Assembly (NCBI GenBank): GCA_026874595.1
Contig: CM049311.1
Span: 33,809,676 to 33,873,675, forward strand
DNA: 64,000 bases
Source of the DNA: Sipunculus nudus
Taxonomy: Eukaryota; Annelida; Sipuncula; Golfingiida; Sipunculidae
Direction of reading: 5' to 3'
Positions within the stretch are counted from its first letter, which is position 1. Every line of letters starts with the position of its first letter. The notes beneath the pieces were generated by a model, which saw only the letters and a program-made list of their open reading frames with translations, was not told the origin of the DNA and searched no databases. Shown here piece after piece: positions 34,729 through 46,700 of the stretch. The position numbers and the translations under genes are program-made.

Positions 34729-37700
34729 CTGTGACCAACATGAATTAATCTTTAAAGCAAAGTTAAAATTATCAGAAAGCTCGATATTTAAATGTACAGC
34801 TCCTTTACAGAATAGCTGTTTATCTTTGATTTGCAGATGATAGACTGAATAATAGACTGCATGGAAATAAGGGGTTTATCGATTCTATAGAGCAGTAAAA
34901 TAATGCAGTAATACGATTGGTTTCATGACATGGCTTTTTATCTAAATGCAAGGAACTTAATAAATAATATATAAAGGGCACATAGCTAAAAATGTAAAAA
35001 TCTTGCAGTTTGGTCCGCAATATTTGTGAAAAACTGGCTGAGCCGATTTTCTTCATTTTTTGCATGGTAAAAATGTTTTATGTGCAGATGATGTCCAGAA
35101 CACTATCACAACTCTGATTCTCTAACTGCTATAAAAACCAACACGCGCGTAACTCCCAAAATATAAGGGACCTACTCTCTGGAGTGCAAAGATCTACTTT
35201 GATGTCAAGTGAGACGTTTCTAGGTGAAACGGTTACGATTTGTGCCTTGTTAACGGACGGGCGGACAGACGGACGGAAAAAGGGTGATTGCTATAGCTAA
35301 GATGACCCATGACTGTTTACTCAGATATAGATTTAATTGCATTACATAAATATTTGCAAGGTATGGTTTTAATTAAACTCTAGTCAATCAGAACTGTGCT
35401 CAATTTCTTCATTGCATCGTCCCATCTGGAAATTATCTGCAACCTTGTTTAAATATTGCCAAAATTCAATGGGAACCCCAACGTGGAAAGGACTATAGAA
35501 TAACATACTGCAAATATATTAATCGGACCTACACAGAGTTGTTATATTCTAAACGGAGGCCATCTTAGACGTCTGGAAGACCCTAATCATAGACATCTGA
35601 AGACCATGAAATGGTCTTATAACATCAATTAATTTTCATCCTTGGCGTTTAATTGTGTAATCATCTACATCTTGTAGTCTACTATTTATGCAATATTCTA
35701 TTTCTTGTATTCTTATACTTCCTATAGTCTTGAGTCTACTCGTTTTTATATGAAAATACTTCAAACTATACTATCAACATAACTATCTCTAAGAAGTCTT
35801 GGGACTTGTAATCCCGTAAAAATTGCTGTCGTTTATACTAAAACGGTGTCACGCGTACTGTTTACATTACTGCTGGAAGTTAAGTGTCTTCGCCATCGTC
35901 GAAGATTTAAAAAATCCGCAAAGTTGCTACGCTCTTTACACAGCGCTTTACCTATAGGGCTACTTCCTATATCGTAAGGCGCTGTTTGTTGTGACCTCGT
36001 ATCCTGCTTTGCAACACCAGAGGGGAGCACTGTATTTTTGTCCAATCAGATGAAACTTTGTGCTGGAAGACAAAGCCAAGCGTGGAATACACGGAGCCAA
36101 TCAAATTCATTTCTTTTTGAGTGACAGCTCATCCCCCAGCGTAACCGTCTAAACAGGCCACAGGCTCAGAGAGAATTGCCCCTGACGTGGTTTGCTTAGG
36201 GCCTTGGGCACATAGAATGCTCGGCCGGTGAGCTGTAATTCAAACGAAACGTAACAACAAAGGCTGCGTGCACACCTCGCTGGCTGGTTTCAGTTCTGCA
36301 GACAACAGATACATGGCTACGCTAACACAGTCATAATGTCATAATCGAATCGGTCGATGATGCGAGAATGCAGAGGGAGCAATTTAAATTCTACCGGAAA
36401 CTCATCAAAAGGCGCTTGAAGTGCGGCAATGGGCGGAGCCAGGATGCCTGTCGAGTGTTTGTTTATTGGCATCTGATTGGCTGCTTGTCACATCGTACGC
36501 ACGTTTATTTCAGTGGACAACAAACCGCCATCTGGTGTCTAAATTTATCATAAACGGTCAAAGCTGGCAGCGTGAAAATCAGTTGCTTCTTTAGAAGCGC
36601 AAGATTTCCGCTGCCTCGGGAGCGTACAAAGTTGCAAAAACTGTCTTTTTGTAAATATAGATTAACTTGCTAACTGGCAATCCCAAACACTAAATAAATT
36701 TAGCAAACGTTGATTTAAGAATTTTTTAATTCCATTTGGAAGTAAGTTTGAGCCAGTCGTTGGATTTTAAAGTCTTAAATTACAAAGAAAGACAGGTATA
36801 AGTTTCATGAGTTATTTGTTATTTAAATATCAAACTTGACATCCAATATGACTGCTTATACACATAATTAAGTGTAAATCATCAAAACAAGATTATTAAG
36901 TGAAAAGGATAATTTCTGTATTTATAACTTAAACGGCTTGTGATCAATCCAAAGAATGTAAATTCCAATTCGTGATTTTATCTCATACATATCTCATTAC
37001 AGTCACAACGTTCCAAAAACTGCCACGTGCGTCATGAGGTATAGCAAGAACAACAAGTTGTATAGATTAATAATCCCTTCTTTAGCTGTCTGGCAAACGC
37101 AGGTAAACTTAGATGTTTGCAGTAACTGTATTTTGCTGTGCTCACACTTTATGTTTAAGAAGAAAGTATAAAAAATCTATAGAGAAAAGAAAATCCACAT
37201 AATGATCTTAATACACTTTGGATAAAGTACACCTGCAAGGATTCAGGTGTCTCTTCATGAGAAGGATATGGCTCAGCATATCCATGACACTGATTGACCC
37301 AGTGCAATATGATACTTGTATTCATGAAATAGTCTAGAGGGGCCTGTTTGTATTAGATGCAATATAGGAAGCTATTGAGCTTGCAGTGACTGGATCAGGG
37401 CTGGCTAACCTACTTCACAATACAATAAGTATACTCAGCTGACAAAATAATTTACTATAACACATGGTTATTCTCTTTTTTTAAATTGTAGACTGTGTAG
37501 CGATAAATTTCCACGAATTGAAGAAGTGTGTCAAAATAATTCCTCTCCAAAACACTACACGGCAAACCACTTTATTACCTCCGCCAAGGAGGTTATGTTT
37601 TTACTGGCGTATGTTATAGTTTGTCTATTTGATGGTCTCTCTGTTTGTCTGTTTGTTTGTCTGTAAGTAACATAGCTAAAAAAAATTATTAATGAGATTT

Positions 37701-40700
37701 TATTAAATTTTCAGGAAAGCTCGACAATGATAGAAGAAACAATTGATCATATGTTAAGGGTGATCTGGATCACCAGCTGGATCCATGAATTTTTTCAATG
37801 AAAATGCTATATTTCTGATAATGCCAAATAAGGAAATGAACTGCCTTGGCGGAGGACTGCGCTCTCTGAGTGCTTTTCATGTTAAGTTTTGAAACTCTGA
37901 ACAATTATAACCGTCATTATAAACTTGATTATGTATCGCATGATATGATGTTTAAGTTATTTCAGTTTACATTGGAAAGGTAGTCTTGTCTGTGAAAGGG
38001 TTGAAAAAATATTATCCCAATGTTTCTTGAATTTCATTTGCTGCCATTTGCTTCCGCACTGGGTCTTAATTATTGCTCCCTTCAGAGTAGGTTGAAATAT
38101 CATTTTAAAGAATTTGAACAATTCTCGGGCCGTAATGGTTATCATAGTTACACACTTGAGCGAGCTGGGCTTAAGTCCTCATTATGGCTTAAGTGGCTCC
38201 CTAGGATCGGAACCCCCAAGTGCGTCGGACCCCGGTTTATAAGGTACTGATAAATACTACTTTGACGTCACTCACCTGGAACAGTTCCAGCAGGGATCTC
38301 ACAGATATAGTTATAGGTGTCGGTACATTTCCTGTCATGCCACATGCCGTTATGGTCCTGTCTCACACATTGCTGCTCAGAACCCTCGTTAGGTTGACCG
38401 GACAGCCAGTTTAAGTATCCACCACTAGATGGCGTTTGATCGATGCCAGCAAGCGTTCCATCCGGGAACTCGAAGTACGATTCATTGGCCTGATCATTTA
38501 AAGCAATCCAATTATTTCTGAAAAAGTCATCGAAAATGGAAGGAGGAATGGTTAGTTCATGTATTTATATAAACATGCGTAATGCACGCAGCCGCCAGCC
38601 GAGTTAAGATCAAGCAGGGCCGAGTCGAGTTGAACAGGAGGCGCCGCCAATATTTCATTAAGTCGAAGTGAGCCGATCATTTGCAGCTCAGTTCGGCTGG
38701 GGGAAAATATTATACAAAGATAAATCTTTTACAAATAAAAAATATCCGATACATATACAATCTAATACAGCTGAAGAAGAAAATCCTTTGTTATCCTGAA
38801 AGAGTAACTGTGAGCGTTTTTCCACATGTAGCAGACTTTGCCAAGCAATATCTCAGCCGTAGCGTCTCAGTATGGCCAGTGGAATGTTTGTTTTCCAGCA
38901 CTGGCCTCATTGCCAATGGCAAACTGGCGTCAAACTCGACTTAAGGCTGAATGCTGTCTTCATATATGGCTGTTATAAATTGTTTTCATGAAGTTAAAAC
39001 TTCCCTGCTTTATCGTTCTACAATTAATTTATTACAGTTGTGATATTTCAAGGCGCTTAAATCATGAACAACACTTGTAAAACGTTTAGGTTTTGTTGGC
39101 TGGTGAAACCACCAGAATAAACTACACTCGATATTTCATCACAGACTAATAAAATGTAAAATGGATGAAATATATCGGACGTAATATAGATAACTTGTTT
39201 AAATAAAACAGGTATTTTTTAACATCGTCAAATGAATAGGTAAGTTAAAGCCAGGTGACATTTTTGCGCCGACTCGAGCCACGAAACTCGACTTACTACT
39301 AAAGATAGCCCTCTTTTTGTTCAAGCCAGACACATCTTTGGGGCTTACACGGCACCGGGTTCTTTAAGCACATATATAAGGCTAAAACTGCTCAGGCATT
39401 TATTCAGCAATCAGGTTCTACCTTTAAATTACCTTTTTTCTTTAACAAATTCATCTGATCAGGGAACACCATGACAATAACAGAATTGTTTTGCTAAACA
39501 CGTAAAAACACATAAAAACAATGTTTTATCGTAATTAAATTATTATTTTTTTCTTGAAATGTTGGATCGGATGGAGCTCAATTTCTGCTGGGGAAAAAAA
39601 CAAAATGTTAACTTCTTTAAAGTGGTCAAAATTGACGAAGTGTCAAAGAAACCAACGATTTATTCCTTTTTTACTAAGTATTTTGCGCTGTCAGTAATTA
39701 TAGGTTGGTTGATAAGCACCTGCGATTAATAATAAGCTAATGCATTGCTATTTTAAACCTAGTCAGGACATAACAGAGAATATATCTATTTCATTGTCTC
39801 TGTGTCCACTAAACGCTATTGACTATTAAGAACTGGTATCAGTCTTCAGCTTTCCGGCTTCACAGGGTACATGTTTTGGCGCTCTAACCAATTTGTAAAT
39901 TTTCTGTATACGACTGGTTATGACCAATGGCGTTTTAGTGCTCCCCGACTCAGATTTTTTGAACGATAGGTCGGGACAGCTATTCCTGCACTGAGATTGT
40001 TCTTCGTTCTGCCAAGTGTGCACATATGGCTCAGCTAGAACAAGTTGCAGGGCCGAAAAGATATATAAAGGCTAGGAAGCAAGCACACTTCAGCTGGACT
40101 ACATACATAATGAAACGCGCCTACTTTAGGATGGCCTCTACCAATTTCTTAAAAAAATATAGCGAGCTTCTTGATACTTTATCGTCTGTATTAACCAATT
40201 TAAGAATCATCTTGACAACTTCATTCACCATCAAATGATATCATACCCTAATAATGGTTTTAAAAAATTACACGAAATTTTTCATTTGACGCCTTTTTGT
40301 TTATGACCAAAATGGTTATAACGCGCTGCGAGAACGAACTAAGCATCTCAGAGAAAAGTATCCCGGGATCGTGACATTTTCTACACTTGGCCGAAATCTA
40401 CTGGAAAATATTACTGACCGCGTGAACTTGCAGGAACAGTTACTTCGCCGGTCTTTCATTTTTCCAGTCTCTTTGCTAAACATAGACAGACACCGTATAT
40501 AAAACCTATGGTCGCCCATTTCGTCCTCGCAAAAACATGCTGTAAAGCCTATTGGGGGGGGGGGACCTTGCATGTAATCCTTTACAATTTAAAGGGGTTG
40601 GAATTTGGAACAAAATATTATTAAAGATATTAATCCTTGCTGTGCAATATCAACATTTAAACGTGGTCTCAAAGTATATTTTACCTCAAATTAAGAGTCA

Positions 40701-43700
40701 TATTGAAATTAATTTTCATGATAAAATGTTAATCATTTTGTTTTCCCTATATTGCAAAAAGTGCAATATTAGTTTCCTGCACCATATAACCTACTATATT
40801 TAATGTTAATACCAAGAGGACACTTACTCTGTGAGTCAGTCCTCTTTGTAACAGGTACAAAAATATATAAATAAACTGTATCATGTATAATGTATATAGT
40901 CTCGATTTGAAATACAGTATTTTGCCAGGAACACACGAAAATTTGCTTGGATTCTTGATATGTAGTAAGAAATGTATTTATTTCTTGAATTTTTGTAATT
41001 AATCAGATTATATTTACCTACATTTTCCATGCTTTTTTGTAAAATCACAAATAGGCACTTAATCAAAGCCCTGGTACTCTGAAATTGTGAACCGCAAATG
41101 CTCAGAAAAAGTTCCATATTGCAAGGTCTTAATGCGAAGCAGCTAATAGAATTGGCTTTCCCCCTTGTATTTAACTGTTAATCCTGTTGTATATTGTTGA
41201 ATTAAAAATCTAAAATTACGGCTTAAATTGACATAAATTCACTGCATAAATTCCAAGTATACGTTCATTTCGTGAGCAGCAAATCAGGTCTCGGGACATG
41301 ACACGTCATTTGAAGACCATTATTAGAAGAGAACCTCAAAAAGGTCCCCTGGTCCAGAAAATCACCGGGGGGGGGGGGGGGGGGGGCTCGTTTGGAACTC
41401 TCGCGAACAAAAAGACAACCATGGTACATATAATCACCGCGGCAAACTGTCATAGAGGAAGTCGGACTTGGCCTGACTGTCAACTTGCACCAGCCTCGCT
41501 CCCATCTTCAGACACGAGTTCAAGGCATCTATCCACTTTGCTTTCTCCTTTGACCGCCAGTAACATGTCCCGTTAGTGTCGTAAACGGCAGTAGACGGAC
41601 ATATGCTTACTGCAATTTCTGAAACAAATATCAACATATGCTTCAGAAATCAGCCCGGGGCAAACTTGCGCAAAGTAGAAAAGAAATCTCTAGTATTTAC
41701 CCGATGATACACATGGTGAACTACTAACAGAATATCACAACAAATACAATAATACAGACCAATTAAAGCTCTGCATCAGGGGCTAAACGTAATTTAACAT
41801 TCAGGTCACGTGCACTTATAAACTAACATAAAACTGCATGATAATTCAAATATCCTTATAATTTTTTACAAAGAATATTTGTATTAAACTCAGACTTGCT
41901 TTCCAAATGACTCGGACGTCGAGAAGGTGGACTTGGACTCCACCTAGGACACGGACACCCACTCTGAGTGGCCTGACTAGGCATTTGCACTGGAACTCGA
42001 GGTGGTTAGACTCGAGTACATAACTGTTTTTCTTGTGTGTACTAGCGAAAACGGTTATACATTTGGAAGTGAGGAAGTTTAGATGAGATGGAGATAAATT
42101 TTCACTTAAGAAGTTTCGTATAAGATACATTGCACGGTTTCTTCGTCGACGGCTATAGTCCACCTTGAATATTTAAGTCAGAGTCACCTGAGACAAAGTC
42201 CGAACCCAATATAAATTTTCTTACTAATAGAATTTTGTTTTTAAATGGATATTAGAGACTATCAAATGTATTTTTGTCAGTTTACTCATGCTTCTTTCAT
42301 GAATGTTTAATTACATTTAGTGCCCAATGAAGAACTGAAGCTTTTTTTTATAAAGTCTGCTCTTTCGTAATGTTCTATATAAGTTCATATATGTATGACT
42401 TTATAATGTTTTTATGACAAATATTTTTTCTACATTCTTCTCCCGATTCAGAACCGAAGCTGGTGTTATGTGATAACTATGTTCAAGTATAGCAGTTCAC
42501 ACATGTGTGTCGCGACAGGACTTAATTCTACTCAAACTGATTTCTTGAGATCTAACCTCCGAGCCCGAGTTCGAGTACGAGTAACGGGCTCTCGAGTTCA
42601 AGTCCGAATTCCTGAACAGTGGAATCGAGTTCGAGTATCCAGTATTCTCGTCTGAGTTACAAAGTCAAGTCACATAAGACTGGGGCTTATGAAGGGAGGT
42701 AGAAATCACTTTGAAAAGGTTGAAGCGTAAAACGTAGCCTGGCGGTTTATGTGTTGGGCTGGTGAGCGGAATGTTCCTTTTCGGTCCCCGCGAATGCTTT
42801 AATTGAAATTAATTTAAATTTCAATAAACATGGGAGATTCGCTGTCTTAACGTTCAGGGTATATTTTGACTTGCAGATGACCACTGTTTGTGCAGTTGTT
42901 AAAGAAAATATGCGTTTTTTGTTCTGAATTTGTAGAGTTCTTTTATATACTCAAAATTCATTCGGGTCACAAACTGAGAAACTATTATTCCCAGGAAAAA
43001 TAATTGAATTACATCTATAAAACATATATATATATAAACCTGAAACGTTATATAAAGAGGCTGTGTTTTAGAGCAGAGAGAGAGGTGAGAGAAGATACCA
43101 GCGGTCACAGACGTGTGGGACCTATTCGATTATCTAGTAATTTCAGGGATTCTACTATTATTAACACTTTACAATTTAGTGCTGCTTGTCTCAAGTTTAA
43201 TTTCTGTATTGTTACAAGAACTTTACTTGGACTGTTATTCTCCGAGAGAATTCGAGTGAACTGTTCGCCGGCTTATACATATTAAAGGACTTATCGTTGT
43301 GATAGTGGTGGTATCCAGGTACAGTGCACTTTGCTTATTTTACTGTGTTGATTTGTTGTTATATCGCTGTTATATTGTGTAATTGTATTGACTTAGTGTA
43401 TTGTCTCCTTGACAAAATTTGTGTTCACCATGCATCCGTGATCTTTTGATATTAGGTTCCGTAACACTATATATAATTATATCCATACTTTCATTTATAT
43501 TCCCTTCCTTGTGTTCATATTGTATAAATAATTTTTTTTTTTACAAACTCCAGATTAACTGGTTATAAAGTATCCTTTTATTTAAAGGCTGCTGTCCCCG
43601 AAGCCCCTGGCCTGCAGGTGCTTAAAATGTGGGTCCAGGAGATCGTATTTATGCCGACCGGGAACGCTTTATTAAAAAATTCCTGTGGAGTTCTAAAATT

Positions 43701-46700
43701 TCCTTGAAATGTATTCTGATTATGTTATAATATATGAAAATTATTCCCAGTTTCATTCACGTAAAATAAACAAATTCCGGAAGGCTTAATAACATTTTCG
43801 TTTCGTTCGATATCCTACATCCTCAATTGATCACACATTATTATTTACCCGAAATTAAAAATTCTTCCATTAGCCATGACATCCATGTATAGCTATGATA
43901 AAATTCGCTGTTGTACGCAGGGCACAGTAAAAACAAACAAGAGTAAATTAAAAATACTAAATGCTGCTTCGATAAAACAGTTGAAAACCTGGTACAACAA
44001 AATACCAACATGACTGAAAAAAAATAAAGTACCCTGAACAAGGTACAAAGGATAAAATGAATGAAATGGAAAGACACTCCAGGGAATAAAATGTGAGAGT
44101 TTCGGGTATCAGAGAAAATCAAGGTGAAAACTGTAGAAGTGGCAAAAATAATAGAAGAAGCAGGGTTGCTAGACGTTCTGAACGCAGGAGATGCAGAAAA
44201 ACTAATGGAAAACGTGCATCGCACCGGACGAAAAAAAAAAAAAGCAGTCATCGTCATATTTTTGCCCGTTTCCATAGTCACTCAGTCCGGAACATGGTGG
44301 TTAAGAATGCGAAGCCTGCATTTAACAAGGGACCAGTTCGCGTGTTTGAGGATCTCACGGCCGCGCGGACTTCCAATTGAAAAATCAGGCGAAAGACAAA
44401 TGGACGAGGCTTACAATAATCACCTGAAGACACGGTTTTGGCGGGGACGCCTTTATATAGACGGCTCCGAGGTTCCAATCCAGAACACTGACTGAAATGG
44501 AACAGTTGCGTAACACTTATGTGCACTCGGTAAACCCGGTCCAATCACAACAAACTTAGTTGGACTTGTTTTATGTAAATAGCCACTGCCGGGACCCATA
44601 CTGGACATGTGTGTCTTTTCTGCATGTTACACACGCATCTTGCTGAGGTGTACTGGGGGTGCAGAGTTTATTTGTATTAATGTGAACTGGTGTTATGTGT
44701 GACCCTGTTTGATTATCTAAATTATTTAGGTTACTTTGCTATAAAGAGAAAATATTTGTTTATAATACTTGGACTTTTACCTGATTTCCCATATAGAAAA
44801 AAAATGTATTTATATATTTGGACAATTGAGACTGTTGTAAAGCGTATGAAAAAGATAATTTGTATTTATATGTCAGATATAAGAATACTTACAAAATGTT
44901 AGAGGGATTGCAAATTAAAACAAAAGAAGAGAGCTTTTTTATTGGTTAAATAACAGAACTGATCAACTGCATGATATTCCCACAAGGAACCCACAGTACT
45001 AAAAAGGATGAAGCGTTATGGCGAGCTGAGTGGGGAGGAAAAAGTGTGTTTGCTTACGGGGAATCAAATGCCAGAGGAGTATGTCTGTTAATAAAAAAAT
45101 CGGTAGGAGCAGAAATTTATGAAACTATAGTAGATGAAAATGGACGTTTTATTCTATGCGATATAACGTTAAAAAAAGTAATGTAAATGGTTGACACCTT
45201 TTGAAAAATACTAGCTGTGTGTAGGTTCTTGTACACAAGCTTTCGGGTGCTCGGCCCCCTTCCTCAGGTGTAAATGGAGCTGTTCCTCAGGTAGCTGTTC
45301 CCAGTATAGTTCATTTGGAGAGGATTATGGCAAAGCTTGTCGGGTCTATTGTTAAGTTGTGTCGTGCTGGTTGAATTAGGGGATTGGTGGATTAGTGATC
45401 ATGATTTCCAGGCAGCAGGTGTCCAGTGAAGTGGTTACTGATCCTTAAAAGCAAGGAAGTGTTCCAAGTTTTCAATTGTTGTGTTGTGTATTAGTGTAAA
45501 AATCAAAAAGTATGTACATAGTCTAAAATAGTTGAGTCCTATGTTTAGTCTTTGTAATGGGTTAGGAATCCATTATCACTGTTAATCCCATATTTATGCA
45601 GTCAAACTGTTCTATGAGTTTCAGTTCCCATATTCTTCTGTTGTGTGTATCTGGCAGATTACCCATTAAAACACATATTTTCATGTCCGAGGACTGATGT
45701 CCGTTTTCAGAGAAATGTTTTCCTATTGGCACAAAGCGGTTGTTTGAGTTAATGGTTTGTCTATAGCCGTTGACACGTTGTCTCAAGGTTTGACCAGTTT
45801 CACCTATGTATGAAATATTTGGACAGATCCTGCATTGTATACAATACACCACTCCCCTCGACTCGCAGCTGAAATGTCCTCTTACCTTATAGGTTTGACT
45901 GTTAATGTTTAAAGTTTCTCCCTGTGTTATTATTGCACACGATATAACTTTAGGGTATCATAGAGTAACTTTGTCTGTCATATATGGTCCGAATAGTGAT
46001 GATCCAATCGTCTTTAAAAATGTGATAGAAAAAATTAAGTTATATCAAATGATAAATGTATCATGGGAGGCGATTTTACTTTAGTTATGGACAAAGAAAG
46101 AGATATGTTTGGAAGTCAGAATATGACCTATTAACAGTCCAGCGTCATATAAAAGGAATAGTGTAATGAGTTCGATATGATAGACATTTGGAGGCACTAT
46201 CATCCATGAAAGAGAATTTACATGGAGCAGAAATGAACCCTATAATATTTAAAGTAGATGTTTGACAAATTGTATAGAACAAGCACAGATTCAAAATAGT
46301 TATAAAAGCGGTCATTTTTCTGCCCAAATTACAATTAAACTAACAGAATATCCCCGCGGTCCTGGATTTGGGAAGTTCAATTGCTCTCTGTTAGATGACT
46401 CAAAATATATAAACATAATTGAAGAAAATATAGAGAGATTGAAAGAAGATAATCCACAGACGAATCCTGATTTGCTCTGGGATACCTTAAAATGTGTAAT
46501 TGGAGTGTTACTATAAAATATTCATGCCAGAAAAAAAGAGAAAGAATACAAAAGATGAAGAATATTGACAAAAAAATGATTAGTATGATACCAAGTTATA
46601 CAAATGGTGTTAAAGAAGCTAAAATAAAATATAAAAATCTGAAAGAAAAATTTAAAGAATTAACAGAAATTAAAACTGCAGGAGCAATAATACGAAGTAA

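Noticed and set aside
43841-44281. Open frame of 146 codons on the minus strand
   Set aside because: It is the antisense of the LINE 5' region and its ORF1 fragment, which has recognisable protein motifs on the plus strand.
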